In this document: positions 16,499-26,013 of the stretch, in pieces
Position numbering within the stretch: the stretch's first letter is position 1
How the letters are laid out: the number at the start of each line of letters is the position of its first letter
Assembly: GCA_963667535.2 (NCBI GenBank)
Contig: CAXXDU010000002.1
Coordinates: 3,162,001 to 3,226,000 of the forward strand
Direction of reading: 5' to 3'
From: UBA5614 sp963667535
Lineage (GTDB): Bacteria > Cloacimonadota > Cloacimonadia > Cloacimonadales > Cloacimonadaceae
DNA length: 64,000 nucleotides
Translations under genes and position numbers: made by a program
Notes under the pieces: generated by a model
Told to the model about the DNA's origin: nothing
The model's input: only the letters and a program-made list of their open reading frames with translations
Databases searched by the model: none

Positions 16499-18423
16499 GA
16501 ATTATCCTTTTTTATTGTAGTTTCTATTTTCAAAGTTCCTTTTGTATTAGTATGGAGTTTAATTGTCTTTGCTAAAACGGCATCCCCATAAGCTTTGGAG
16601 ACCAATTCCTCTGTACAGCTTATAGTAAATGGCTTGTCACTAACAAAGTTTAGTTCAATGTTTGTACCATTATTGCAGACCGTTTTTACTGTATTACCTT
16701 GAATCTCAAGTTCGATCCCGACATCAAAATGGAAAAACAGATCAAACATATGCTCACCTTCACCGATAGCATTATCGCTTATTAAAAATGTTCTGTTTAG
16801 CTTGTTATATTCTATCTTTCTTTGATGTAAAACAGGAGATTTTAATCTTAAATATCCGGAGTGTTCGCCCCAAAAGGATGTTTTTTCATCATTATCAATC
16901 CACTCAATTTTCCGTGGTATTGCGTCCCTTTCAATATTCCAAAGTTGATCCTGTTTTATTGTGTTTTGATTTTGATCATCAACAGTTAATGTATTGTGCA
17001 TTTTTGAGCTTCGAAAGTGCATTCTCATCTTTGGATCACCAGAATAAGAGTAAGTCCCGGGATCAACTAAGAATGTTTTATCACCCATATAAAGCTCGAA
17101 AGAAAGCAAATCGCTGTGAGTATGTGTTCCACCATCCAATTCACTATATTTACTTTTACCACTATTATTGATAAACATATATATATCTTTATCCCGTATT
17201 AGGAAAAAACCTGCATCAGGAAATGACTCGGAATGCATAGTACTTTTCTCATCAATAAGTTGGTCGTATATTTTCTTAGCTTCTGAACCCATTAGTGCCG
17301 CACAATCAATACTAAATCCTCCGGACCAATACTTAAAGTCGCCCCTTTTGAACATTACTGCGCCTATGCAGAGTAAATATCTATGGTCCAGATTGCTTGA
17401 TAAAGAAAACGGGTGCAATCTGGCATCGTCCTGATCACCGATAATTGGTGCTAACCCATCCGGTTTAGTATACAACATCACAAACTCCAACATAAGCTCA
17501 AGTCTGTATAGAATATCCTGAGGAATTTCATAGCCCTTTCTCATCAGTAGTATTATTGCAGAAAATATCATTTCTGTTACAAAGCGATTATAATTTAAGC
17601 TTCTTTCATAAGATGGACCAGAAGGTAAAATTTGATATCTGATTTCTCTAAACAGCTCTTCAATACCCCAATTCAGCCAGTTCTGTGCATACCTATCCCC
17701 TATAAAATACAAACCCAGGTATATTTGTCCAACCAGATCTGAAATGTAATGATTGTGATTGTTGTATGTATTCCTTTCAGGGTGCATATAAATATAGAAC
17801 CCATGTTTATACAAGCATTTATCAATAATAAGCTTGAAACCAGGATCTTTTAATAATTCATCTCGGAAAAATGCCAATCCCCATATCCAGTTAACTGCTC
17901 TGATAGCAATATCCTGCGTACATCCCCAGTTGACACTTTTCATGAATGGATTTTCTTTTATCCAATCCTGAACGTCTTCTTTGAATTTTTCATAATAACG
18001 GGTATCTTTATTAATTAGATAAGCTTGACCCAATATCAAAGCATGATGAAACCTGCTTAGTTCTCTTGGAAATTTAACATCAGCGTTGTTGTTGACATCA
18101 ACCTGAATGTACTTTCTGAAAAACAGACCCTTTTCCCATTTGAACCCAGAAACATAATCCTCATTCCAGGGAATACCTTTACTAAAATCATAAAACCTGC
18201 TGAAAACTCTATATTGTCCATTAAGGTTTGAATTCGCATAGGAAATAATTGAATTCTGCTCGATTCCATCAATACCTGCATCAATTTTTACAGGATTTTT
18301 ACCCAATCGCCAATCTCTGCATTCAAGATATTTTTCCAGTAAGCGAGGATTGGATTCAACTATTTTAAGGATTAAGTGATGGGCATATAAGCCTAGTTTT
18401 GAAAGTTTTTTAAAGTAGATCAT
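16495..18423 (-). CDS. Heparinase II/III-type polysaccharide lyase
   Basis: A 642-residue protein with the (alpha/alpha)6 toroid plus beta-sandwich layout of heparinase II/III and alginate/ulvan lyases. NNHNHYISDLVGQ and PSGPSYERSLNYNRF lie in the toroid. GGTHTHSDLLSFELYMGD...FLVDPGTYSYSGDP is the signature of the C-terminal heparinase domain, including the metal-binding His/Asp. Lyases cleave uronate-linked polymers by beta-elimination. No clear signal peptide is visible, so it may be periplasmic by another route or work on stray intermediates. Encoded within a biosynthetic operon, it may trim or recycle the polymer made here, implying uronic acid in the product. Confidence 0.88.
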   Translation of the reverse strand: MIYFKKLSKLGLYAHHLILKIVESNPRLLEKYLECRDWRLGKNPVKIDAGIDGIEQNSIISYANSNLNGQYRVFSRFYDFSKGIPWNEDYVSGFKWEKGLFFRKYIQVDVNNNADVKFPRELSRFHHALILGQAYLINKDTRYYEKFKEDVQDWIKENPFMKSVNWGCTQDIAIRAVNWIWGLAFFRDELLKDPGFKLIIDKCLYKHGFYIYMHPERNTYNNHNHYISDLVGQIYLGLYFIGDRYAQNWLNWGIEELFREIRYQILPSGPSYERSLNYNRFVTEMIFSAIILLMRKGYEIPQDILYRLELMLEFVMLYTKPDGLAPIIGDQDDARLHPFSLSSNLDHRYLLCIGAVMFKRGDFKYWSGGFSIDCAALMGSEAKKIYDQLIDEKSTMHSESFPDAGFFLIRDKDIYMFINNSGKSKYSELDGGTHTHSDLLSFELYMGDKTFLVDPGTYSYSGDPKMRMHFRSSKMHNTLTVDDQNQNTIKQDQLWNIERDAIPRKIEWIDNDEKTSFWGEHSGYLRLKSPVLHQRKIEYNKLNRTFLISDNAIGEGEHMFDLFFHFDVGIELEIQGNTVKTVCNNGTNIELNFVSDKPFTISCTEELVSKAYGDAVLAKTIKLHTNTKGTLKIETTIKKDNS

Positions 18424-18424
18424 A

Positions 18425-19762
18425 TCAATTCTGTTTTTTTATCTCTTGAATCAGCAGTTTCAATTTCCCGGTGGGAGTTTTGATTAACTCGTTTTTAAAC
18501 ACAGCTGTAAACCTCAACCTGTCTCCGCTACGTTTGTTTAATTCATCAATCAAGCATTGTCCGAATTCCATTTTATAATTCTTATCCCTAACAATAATTG
18601 TCTCTACTTTTCCAGGTTCTTTTTGGATAAACTGGCACTCAACGATACCTTCAAATACATCGCCATGTATTGCAGAATACAGAGCTGTTAATGACAATTC
18701 TCTGCCATCCCGGGTTATAAAGAATTCAGAATCTCTGCCTACAACGCTTTTTATAATCTGATAGCCTCTTTTACACTCACAATCTGGCGCATCAGGCATT
18801 GCCAAATCTCCACAATAATATCTTATAAAAGGGAAAGCCCTGTTATAGAAAGATGTCCCGATTATTCTATTACCGGTAAATCCACTATCTTCGGTATTTT
18901 CTTCCAATTCAACATAACTATAGCCAGGTATTATGTGCAAATTATGCGAAAATTCACATTCACCTGCCAGGATAGTTCCTTCTGCTAATCCCAACCAACT
19001 ATACGACTTACATTTATAAAAACTCTCAAACAGTTCTCGGTAATGCAGTGGATATCTTTCAGAACCCATCAGCAAACCCTGAGGTATGTAGTTTAATGTT
19101 AAGGAGTGTTCTAAAAATAGATTCGTCAAAGTCCATAGCGATGATGGAAAAGCATGAATATATTGAGGTTGGACAGTATCAAAATAATCTTTGATACTGC
19201 TCAGATTTTTCTCTGCCAATCCATGCACAGTAATATTCCACAAGTGAGAAGACATTTTCTCAATTAGTTTTGGAGAAAACAATCCTCTTATTATTACTCT
19301 TGTACTTCTTGGTTTATAACCGATTCTAAACCACTGATAATCCATGAAGGCATTGGTAGCTATTTGCTGTTCTCTTGACGTATAAAAACTTAAGGGTAAA
19401 CCTGTGGAGCCTGAGGATGAAAATTGTATAGCTTTTTTCCTTTCTTTGCTATCTAGGGTAAACAAATCTTTTTCATTGCTCCGTACTATCTCTTTGGTCA
19501 GGATGGGTATGGACTTGAAGTCGTTCCAGTTCCGAATGTCATCCGGAACAATACCCATGTTTACAAACATCTTTTGATAGTAAGGAACTGATTGATATGC
19601 ATATTCGAGTAAAGATTTCAGCTTTGCCCATTGCCATTTTTGCCAGTCAGCTTCAGACCAGTATTGACTCTCAAAGGCAAACTTGTAAGTTCTTTTATAA
19701 ATAAGCGCTTTTAAGTATCTGTTCTGTAGCTTTATTAGTAATCCGTTCTTTGCTGAACTCAT
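18425..19762 (-). CDS. PaaK/CapK-like adenylate-forming ligase
   Basis: A 445-residue homologue of phenylacetate-CoA ligase, the CapK-type proteins often found in capsule clusters. The P-loop is FSSSGSTGLPLSFY. GLAEGTILAGECEF and FIRYYCGDLA (the usual Y-x-x-GD motif) lie in the core, and a C-terminal TPTGKLKLLIQE carries the catalytic lysine. CapK-like members have no proven CoA-ligase activity in most surface-glycan clusters; they may activate an acid for polymer decoration. It starts with a 4-nt overlap with the methyltransferase and ends 1 nt before the lyase gene. Confidence 0.87.
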   Translation of the reverse strand: MSSAKNGLLIKLQNRYLKALIYKRTYKFAFESQYWSEADWQKWQWAKLKSLLEYAYQSVPYYQKMFVNMGIVPDDIRNWNDFKSIPILTKEIVRSNEKDLFTLDSKERKKAIQFSSSGSTGLPLSFYTSREQQIATNAFMDYQWFRIGYKPRSTRVIIRGLFSPKLIEKMSSHLWNITVHGLAEKNLSSIKDYFDTVQPQYIHAFPSSLWTLTNLFLEHSLTLNYIPQGLLMGSERYPLHYRELFESFYKCKSYSWLGLAEGTILAGECEFSHNLHIIPGYSYVELEENTEDSGFTGNRIIGTSFYNRAFPFIRYYCGDLAMPDAPDCECKRGYQIIKSVVGRDSEFFITRDGRELSLTALYSAIHGDVFEGIVECQFIQKEPGKVETIIVRDKNYKMEFGQCLIDELNKRSGDRLRFTAVFKNELIKTPTGKLKLLIQEIKKQN

Positions 19763-20634
19763 CGGATTTTTTTCGCGCTGATAAATACAGTAGTTTCCAG
19801 ATTATGATGCGAACCTACAATTTTCAGAAAATGTTTTAATAAAGGTTTCAACAGTTTGTATCTCATAATCTGCTTCCACGACCCCTGCGTTATGGGTAAT
19901 GCTTCACTAATAACATCAGTGATTTCAAAACCTGCTTTAGATAATAATTCTTTCATCTGCCCGATAGAATACTCAGTAAGATGAAAGCGAGGGTTTTGCA
20001 ATGCAACCGGTTTTCCTTTTAGAACTCTCCAAACATTATCAAAATTGTATCTGCTTGGAGTAGAAATGATATAATAACCGCCCATTTTTAAAACTCTGTT
20101 AGCTTCTTTGGCTAAGCATACTGGATTCGTTACATGTTCCCAAAAATTATTGCAAACCACAACATCAATGATAGCGTCTCTTAAAGGTACCTCAAAGGCA
20201 TCTGCGACCATATATTCAATCGGAATTTCGCTTACAGCATTCTTGATAGCAGTGAAAGAATTATCCAGTCCAAAAACCTCATACTTATTGAATTTCGCTT
20301 TAATAGCCTTCGTAATTATTCCATCGCCACAAGCTATATCAAGCAATCTGGCACCCTGTAAATTCAATTTCTCAATTAGTGCCATTGTACACTTGATTCT
20401 TCTATTATGCAACAAGGGCGTAAGCTCGGAAGCTTCATTAAAATAGGGACTTTGCACCTCATCCAGATATTCGTCTTTGCCACTGATATCTACGAGATTA
20501 AGAAAAACCGGTACTCTTGAATTCCATACAGGTATTCTATTATCTGATCCGGATACCCATTGTGAATAATCACATAAATCTCTCTCTTCCAGCTTATTTC
20601 GCGTTTGTGGGTTGATATACAATTCCAATTTCAT
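19759..20634 (-). CDS. Class I SAM-dependent methyltransferase
   Basis: A 291-residue methyltransferase. The SAM-binding motif I is ARLLDIACGDGIITKAI, the acidic loop is VFGLDNSFTA, then VVCNNFWEHV and ANRVLKMGGYYIISTPS, a pattern of UbiE/methyltransf_11 proteins. About 90 residues precede the Rossmann fold and resemble the short N-terminal region of glycan methyltransferases. It may O- or N-methylate a sugar or a substituent. It has a 4-nt overlap with the downstream CapK-like gene. Confidence 0.85.
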   Translation of the reverse strand: MKLELYINPQTRNKLEERDLCDYSQWVSGSDNRIPVWNSRVPVFLNLVDISGKDEYLDEVQSPYFNEASELTPLLHNRRIKCTMALIEKLNLQGARLLDIACGDGIITKAIKAKFNKYEVFGLDNSFTAIKNAVSEIPIEYMVADAFEVPLRDAIIDVVVCNNFWEHVTNPVCLAKEANRVLKMGGYYIISTPSRYNFDNVWRVLKGKPVALQNPRFHLTEYSIGQMKELLSKAGFEITDVISEALPITQGSWKQIMRYKLLKPLLKHFLKIVGSHHNLETTVFISAKKIR

Positions 20635-20680
20635 ATAGCTTACTTAATGCCCACCTCAGGGACTTCGTAAAGTAGTTTTA

Positions 20681-21772
20681 TCATAAAAGTCTCTTTTTTG
20701 ATATATACTCTCTTACTTCATCTGAAAATTGACCAAAAGTTGGTGTCCCGCTGGCGACTTGCATCATCCAGGTGCCGACCCCGATGTTAGGTTCTATAAG
20801 AATTACTTCTCCTTGATTACTAACTGTAACATCCCAGCCGATAAGTCTTGAATGAGATAACACATCTGCCATCTCTTTGACTTTTTCGTCTATCAACTTG
20901 TAGTAGGGAATCGGTACATTTTCAAACTTTATTTTTGTGTCGGGATGTTCTGTCCAGGAGTTCCCATATTTGTCAAAAGCATACTTCATGAGTAACCCTG
21001 TTTCCAAACCTATTCCTGCTGCAATGCCACCTGCTGATACATTGTCTAAAAAACTACCCTTCATCCCCATCCTAAGCATTGATAATGTAACATAAACCTG
21101 ATTATTTTTAATTGACCTGTATGTAAATAATCTAAGTGTATTCAAAGAACTTGGATGATATGCTTCCAGATCTACATGTTGTCTGACTACTTCCTGGCAA
21201 ATCAGATTACCATCGAATAGCTTAACAATATCACTAAATTCAAACATTCCCTTGGAATTACAATATTGCCCATCCCTGATTGTAAATTTCTTCACACCGG
21301 TTCCGGATGACGTAAGTGTACTTTTTGCTACTACTTCAATATTGTTTAAGGCATCATGTACTGGCTTTATCTGTATTCTTTTAAAATCCTCATCGAGCAG
21401 AACTCCATCGATAACTTTATAATATGTCTTTGGTAATAAAACACCATGCCCGGCAAAGATTTTGTCATAATAGTTTTTTTCCAGTGCAAAGTCACCAAAT
21501 CTTGAATTAGACAATGCGGATTCTACTACAATAGCATAATAGTCTCTGGGAATGAATTTATTGCTTGGAATTACATGGGGTAAGCTATGAAAAAAGAAAT
21601 CCCAGTATTTGTTCTTTCCCCAATAGTTTGGCTGGTAATTGATTTTTTCGTGCTTATGCTCCTTATAATACTTTATTACAAACTCGTTCGCAATCTTTTT
21701 GCTTTTTTTGTTTGTATATATGATGCGTTTTATTAATGCTACAATGGATTTCCTCGATATCAGACTCATCAT
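20681..21772 (-). CDS. Sugar-transfer-associated ATP-grasp protein
   Basis: A 363-residue protein of the ATP-grasp type found beside glycosyltransferases (sugar-transfer-associated ATP-grasp family). VVAKSTLTSSGTGVKKF resembles the ATP-binding lid, NTLRLFTYRSIKNNQVY and SAGGIAAGIGLETG are diagnostic of this family, and IGWDVTVSNQGEVILIEPN is the metal-binding end. The third ATP-grasp protein of the operon, it likely forms an amide or peptide bond on the glycan or its precursor. It lies 46 nt upstream of the methyltransferase. Confidence 0.85.
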   Translation of the reverse strand: MMSLISRKSIVALIKRIIYTNKKSKKIANEFVIKYYKEHKHEKINYQPNYWGKNKYWDFFFHSLPHVIPSNKFIPRDYYAIVVESALSNSRFGDFALEKNYYDKIFAGHGVLLPKTYYKVIDGVLLDEDFKRIQIKPVHDALNNIEVVAKSTLTSSGTGVKKFTIRDGQYCNSKGMFEFSDIVKLFDGNLICQEVVRQHVDLEAYHPSSLNTLRLFTYRSIKNNQVYVTLSMLRMGMKGSFLDNVSAGGIAAGIGLETGLLMKYAFDKYGNSWTEHPDTKIKFENVPIPYYKLIDEKVKEMADVLSHSRLIGWDVTVSNQGEVILIEPNIGVGTWMMQVASGTPTFGQFSDEVREYISKKRLL

Positions 21773-21852
21773 TCACCTCGCATTATTCTGGAATCTGTCT
21801 TGCACTTACTTAAGTATCTCAACCATAAATATTCCATAATCCAAAGACACCT

Positions 21853-23196
21853 TTATCCAATATTTTCAACTTCTGCCAGACTGAGCTCTTTTTCACGGAT
21901 TTTCAATGATTTCTTGTATAGCCAAGGTAAATAAAATACGTTTCCTAAGCTCATAAATATCTGCACCATTAACAGCCCGACAATGCCTAAACTGAAAAAC
22001 TTACCGAGCAGCAGAACAAGCGGTACATACAACACAGTGCCAATAATTGTTAGTACAACTGTCTGTTTTATCATGCCAATTCCACTTAGGTATTTAGAAT
22101 AGACATTCCATTGCAAACGAACAGCAGTATAAACCGCAACCAGAATAACTATCGACCACGATACCTCAACTTTGCCCTTTAACCACAAATGGATAAAAGG
22201 CTTTGCCAGAAAAACAGTACCGCATATTAAAAATACAGCAGATAAAGTTATCAGGTTAAACTTCTTCATCACCCTTCTGATCCAGGCTAAATCTCCTTTG
22301 AAATAAGCATCCGCAAAAGCTGGCACCAAAGGTCTTGCCGCAATTTCATAAATAGTAATAAACAACACAAAGATTCGATTTGTGATACTATACGGAGTTA
22401 CAAAAGCCGGAGAAGTAATATGCGAAATCAACAGATTTGTTGACGAAATTACTACTATTACAGATATTTGATCTACAAATATTAATAATCCCAGATTCAT
22501 CATCGATTTTAAAGCTGTTACTCGGAAATGTGAGAGACTGGGCATAAGGTGCCGATGATATGTAAAGAACACTATGGTCACCATCAGATAAACAAACAAG
22601 GGAGAAGAACTGTAAATGAACCCGACCCAGAATAATGACTGATTTAGCTTGAAAGAAAGCAAGTAAATTATGGAAAGGGATAATAGTGATCCCAGAAAAT
22701 TATTAAGGGAAGCAAATGCTGTCCTGCTGTGAGCAACATAGACAGGATTGATTAGCTGGAGCAGAAATCTCAATAGGAAGAACAAAACCACGTACAGCAT
22801 CAGACTGTCCAATTCCCCACTCATACTTGCCGGAGCATTGAACACTTTTTCCCATTTTATGAATGGCCTGATAGAGAAGTAAATTAATCCGACAAATGAA
22901 ACAATCGCAAAGAGGCTAAAATAAGCTGAACTGACAAGCTCTCTTGCTTTTTTCTGGTCATTTATAGCCAATGCCTGATTTAATCGTTGCCTTAATCCGC
23001 CCCCGATACCTAAATCCATCAAACTAAACCAACTCAGAAAAGAGGTGATTGTGAGCCAGATTCCATATCTCAGGGGATTAATACAGTCTATCACCACAGG
23101 CACAAACATAAATTGCACAATATTGGATAATATCATCAATCCGAATGACATATAGACATTCTTCTTTACATTCAGACTCCTGGCTGACCCTCTCAT
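21853..23196 (-). CDS. Wzx-like polysaccharide flippase
   Basis: A roughly 447-residue integral membrane protein of the MATE/Wzx group. It has about 12-14 hydrophobic segments beginning with FGLMILSNIVQFMFVPVVI and an early SLMDLGIGGGLRQRLNQAL loop typical of polysaccharide transporters. It would flip undecaprenyl-linked repeat units to the periplasmic face for the Wzy-like polymerase. A GTG start at 23235 would add 13 residues. I prefer the ATG at 23196 because the protein then begins just ahead of the first transmembrane helix, although neither start has a good ribosome-binding site. Confidence 0.87.
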   Translation of the reverse strand: MRGSARSLNVKKNVYMSFGLMILSNIVQFMFVPVVIDCINPLRYGIWLTITSFLSWFSLMDLGIGGGLRQRLNQALAINDQKKARELVSSAYFSLFAIVSFVGLIYFSIRPFIKWEKVFNAPASMSGELDSLMLYVVLFFLLRFLLQLINPVYVAHSRTAFASLNNFLGSLLSLSIIYLLSFKLNQSLFWVGFIYSSSPLFVYLMVTIVFFTYHRHLMPSLSHFRVTALKSMMNLGLLIFVDQISVIVVISSTNLLISHITSPAFVTPYSITNRIFVLFITIYEIAARPLVPAFADAYFKGDLAWIRRVMKKFNLITLSAVFLICGTVFLAKPFIHLWLKGKVEVSWSIVILVAVYTAVRLQWNVYSKYLSGIGMIKQTVVLTIIGTVLYVPLVLLLGKFFSLGIVGLLMVQIFMSLGNVFYLPWLYKKSLKIREKELSLAEVENIG

Positions 23197-23268
23197 TTTC
23201 AATTGGTGCCAGAGATTGTGAATGACACATCGCACTGTGGATATACTGATGTTATGAATAAAGCTAAC

Positions 23269-24201
23269 TTATCCTGTGATTATATTCTTAAAATACAGAT
23301 AGTAAATAACACTACCGAGCAACCTGATATTTTTAAACACTGATGCAGGATTTGACCCGACAGCCTTTGTAAAATAGTCTAAACTCCGTTTCGCGTTTTT
23401 TAGATAGGAATTCATCCTTGCTAATTTTGAATAATAGCTATAGCGATACTTTGGATGTGCATCTAACGTTAAGGCATATTCTTTCAATATATATTCTTCT
23501 ACTTCGATCTTTTCGCTAACAAATTGCTTAGTATATTTCATTACGCTGCCACGAGTATGCTGGTAAATATGGTTTATATGTCCGATTGCCAATACTTCCG
23601 GCACAAAATTAAATTTGTACTTTGTAGATAGTTTTAAAAAAAACAAATAATCTGTACTAAAACTCAGAGAACTAATCAATCCACCAACATCCTCAATTGC
23701 TGTTTTCCTTATTAAACTCATACTGCTTCCGCATGAACCAACATTTGTCCCATATAGGAATTTCAAGAATACATCACCAAGGGAATGAGGCATATAGCTT
23801 CCAACAGATTTATCAATCTTGTCGTCCCACTTTTCATCTCCACATCCCACCCAACCATACGAATCATCAAGTATTTTAAAAAGCTCTATCTGTTTCTCAA
23901 TTTTAGTCGGATACCATTCATCATCATCATCCAACAGAGCTATGAACTCTCCTCTTGCCATGTTAAAACCGGTATTTACACAAGTGGAAGCGTCTCTGGT
24001 CGGGCTTCGAAAGTAGATAATTCTTTCGTCTTTGATGGATGCTACTGCTTGTTTAGTATCATCAGGAGAATCTGCATCAATAATTATTATCTCCAGGTTT
24101 GTATATGTCTGATTTGTTACGCTTGTTATCGCTCTGCCGACTAATCTGCAGCGGTTATATGTATTAATAATGACAGATACTAAAGGACTACTATTCATCA
24201 C
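23269..24201 (-). CDS. GT2 family glycosyltransferase
   Basis: A 310-residue GT-A enzyme. LVSVIINTYNRCRLVGRAI is the nucleotide-binding start, DADSPDDTKQAV follows, and ALLDDDDEWYPTKIEKQI carries the DxD metal site. The acceptor region contains GLISSLSFSTDYLFFLKLS. Inverting transfer of a sugar to the lipid-linked repeat is expected. The ATG is 6 nt after the GNAT gene stop; ATGATG gives two equivalent starts. Confidence 0.9.
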   Translation of the reverse strand: MMNSSPLVSVIINTYNRCRLVGRAITSVTNQTYTNLEIIIIDADSPDDTKQAVASIKDERIIYFRSPTRDASTCVNTGFNMARGEFIALLDDDDEWYPTKIEKQIELFKILDDSYGWVGCGDEKWDDKIDKSVGSYMPHSLGDVFLKFLYGTNVGSCGSSMSLIRKTAIEDVGGLISSLSFSTDYLFFLKLSTKYKFNFVPEVLAIGHINHIYQHTRGSVMKYTKQFVSEKIEVEEYILKEYALTLDAHPKYRYSYYSKLARMNSYLKNAKRSLDYFTKAVGSNPASVFKNIRLLGSVIYYLYFKNIITG

Positions 24202-24207
24202 ATCATC

Positions 24208-25185
24208 CTAATAAACATCAGAATCCATAAACCTGTAATGCCATTTTCTGATATCAAGAATCTCTTTATCCATAGAAAGTGGATTGCAGACAAAATAGGT
24301 GCTGAATGAGCCTTCTTTGAAACCCAATTTCTCAAACGCTAAATGCTCGGCAGTTTGCAGATTGGACCAGATATTGATGCTCTGTCTGCTATTCACCGCC
24401 AAATCACGGAATAATTGGTGTGCATATCCGAAGCAATTGTTTTCATCGTAGTCTTTATAGAATATCTCCATAACATCAACAAAATCATCACCAAAGTGCT
24501 TATACAATACACATGCCAAAATATCTGTTCCCTTTAACAATGTGATAGCATAGTATTGATTTACAGGATTATCGTAAAGTCTCCATTTCAAATACTCAAA
24601 ACTCCGTATAATCGAATACTGAGCAGGATTGGAATTCATTTTTGCAAGACGCTCCAATAGCTCCAGGCTTAGTTCCTGCCTATTAACAACATACTCTTCA
24701 GAGCAAGTTTTAAGTGGTCTAAGTTCGTTCTTATCCAAGGCAAAATTTGATAATATCCCGATATCCCGCCAATTTAAGTATTTCACTTCAGGATAATGAG
24801 AATTGTGATTATCAAAAGCTAGTAAACAATCAAATCCTAAATCCTTCAAAACTAGCTGAGTATGATTATACAGTCGTGAATAGTATCCCTTTCCCTGAAA
24901 ATCCGGATGTGAAAAACCCATTACTGCTAAACCAGCTTTTAGAACTTTTTCGTTCCCACACTTTAACGGCATCGGCGACACCGCATAAAAGCATGCTACT
25001 TGCCCATGGTCCATGATGTATGCAGCATGAACTCCATCAGACAATGGATTTGCTAAATATCTCCATTGCCACAGCTTAGTCCATTCATCTAACGGGCAAT
25101 CTCTTCTAAACGCTTTGATAAAAGCTGTTCGGATTAAATCAGGTTCGATTGGATTTTCCCAGTAGAGTTTCACTTCAGTCGACAT
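24208..25185 (-). CDS. GNAT-fold acyltransferase
   Basis: A 325-residue protein with a GNAT motif A, GFSHPDFQGKGYYSRLYNHT, where QGKGYY binds the CoA pyrophosphate. A second half, with WRLYDNPVNQYYAI, resembles tandem GNAT proteins such as Eis-like or peptidoglycan-branch enzymes. It probably acylates an amino sugar. Its start overlaps the end of a possible 38-codon reading frame by 11 nt. The acyl donor and acceptor cannot be told. Confidence 0.78.
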   Translation of the reverse strand: MSTEVKLYWENPIEPDLIRTAFIKAFRRDCPLDEWTKLWQWRYLANPLSDGVHAAYIMDHGQVACFYAVSPMPLKCGNEKVLKAGLAVMGFSHPDFQGKGYYSRLYNHTQLVLKDLGFDCLLAFDNHNSHYPEVKYLNWRDIGILSNFALDKNELRPLKTCSEEYVVNRQELSLELLERLAKMNSNPAQYSIIRSFEYLKWRLYDNPVNQYYAITLLKGTDILACVLYKHFGDDFVDVMEIFYKDYDENNCFGYAHQLFRDLAVNSRQSINIWSNLQTAEHLAFEKLGFKEGSFSTYFVCNPLSMDKEILDIRKWHYRFMDSDVY

Positions 25186-25291
25186 TAACGTATCCTCTAA
25201 CTAGTTTGTAACTACTATACTGTAATAATGCAAACAGAAAAGGGTCGATAATACCCATAGATAATACGATCTTAGTATCCTTTTTTTTCAT
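25175..25291 (-). CDS. Possible small protein, 38 aa
   Basis: An open frame in the gap between the PIG-L and GNAT genes. It starts MKKKDTKIVLSMGIIDPF 5 nt after the PIG-L stop and ends 11 nt inside the GNAT gene. It has a lysine-rich start and a mildly hydrophobic middle. The upstream sequence has only a weak purine stretch. It could be a genuine small protein, a translational coupler, or a remnant of a decayed gene. I recognise no family; coding is uncertain. Confidence 0.3.
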   Translation of the reverse strand: MKKKDTKIVLSMGIIDPFLFALLQYSSYKLVRGYVNVD

Positions 25292-25296
25292 AATGC

Positions 25297-25998
25297 TCAA
25301 TTAATATCGAGAATACACATAAAAGCTTCTGCATAGGATACACCTATTCTGGAACCACGGTAAGCAGCTAATGCTTGTATTGCATGAAGACTTCTTGGAT
25401 AGGGATCAGGCATTATTTCTGTATCATATAGTTTAAATACATCCATTTTTTTGTCCATTAAATTACTAATATCAACGTAATAATTGGGGATGAAAGCATT
25501 TTCTTGCAAAGCAGGAGTAAATTCAGTTTCGGATAAAGTCTCATACATAAGCAGCTTCTTTATAAAGGGCTTTCTGAAGTTTTTTGTGCAGGCATAGATA
25601 GCATTAAAAGCAACTCTATGGTCAGAATGGACATCACTGCGATTAGGCATATAAATTATAGCAGGTTTTATAGTAGTTATTACTTTATCAACATCTCCTA
25701 TCAATTGATTTGTATTAATAGTATCCAACATCTGAGTCGGGAGGTTTAGGTTAAAAGAATCAACAAAACCATACACTTGGCATATTCTATCAACCAGGGC
25801 TTGTCTATCATCAATCATCTTCGAAGTAAAACCGTATGGGTGATTAGGCGTTGGGCTAGTAATATTCAGCCAGTAGATGTTATCTCCCGCTTGCTTGTGC
25901 TTAATAATAGTACCACCACATCCAAGTGTTTCATCATCAGGATGGACAGATATGAAAAGAACAGATGTTAAACCCATATCTAGCTTTTTATCTTGCAT
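25297..25998 (-). CDS. PIG-L family deacetylase
   Basis: A 233-residue LmbE/PIG-L enzyme. The zinc motif FISVHPDDETLGCGG is at residues 14-28 and the second metal motif NRSDVHSDHRVAFNA in the middle. Family members hydrolyse N-acetyl groups from GlcNAc-containing small molecules and sugar nucleotides or lipids. Here it could deacetylate a GlcNAc-derived intermediate so that GNAT or amide-forming enzymes can re-acylate it. It is followed by a 111-nt gap, larger than usual in this operon. Confidence 0.9.
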   Translation of the reverse strand: MQDKKLDMGLTSVLFISVHPDDETLGCGGTIIKHKQAGDNIYWLNITSPTPNHPYGFTSKMIDDRQALVDRICQVYGFVDSFNLNLPTQMLDTINTNQLIGDVDKVITTIKPAIIYMPNRSDVHSDHRVAFNAIYACTKNFRKPFIKKLLMYETLSETEFTPALQENAFIPNYYVDISNLMDKKMDVFKLYDTEIMPDPYPRSLHAIQALAAYRGSRIGVSYAEAFMCILDIN

Positions 25999-26013
25999 AA
26001 TACACTCTCTTAA

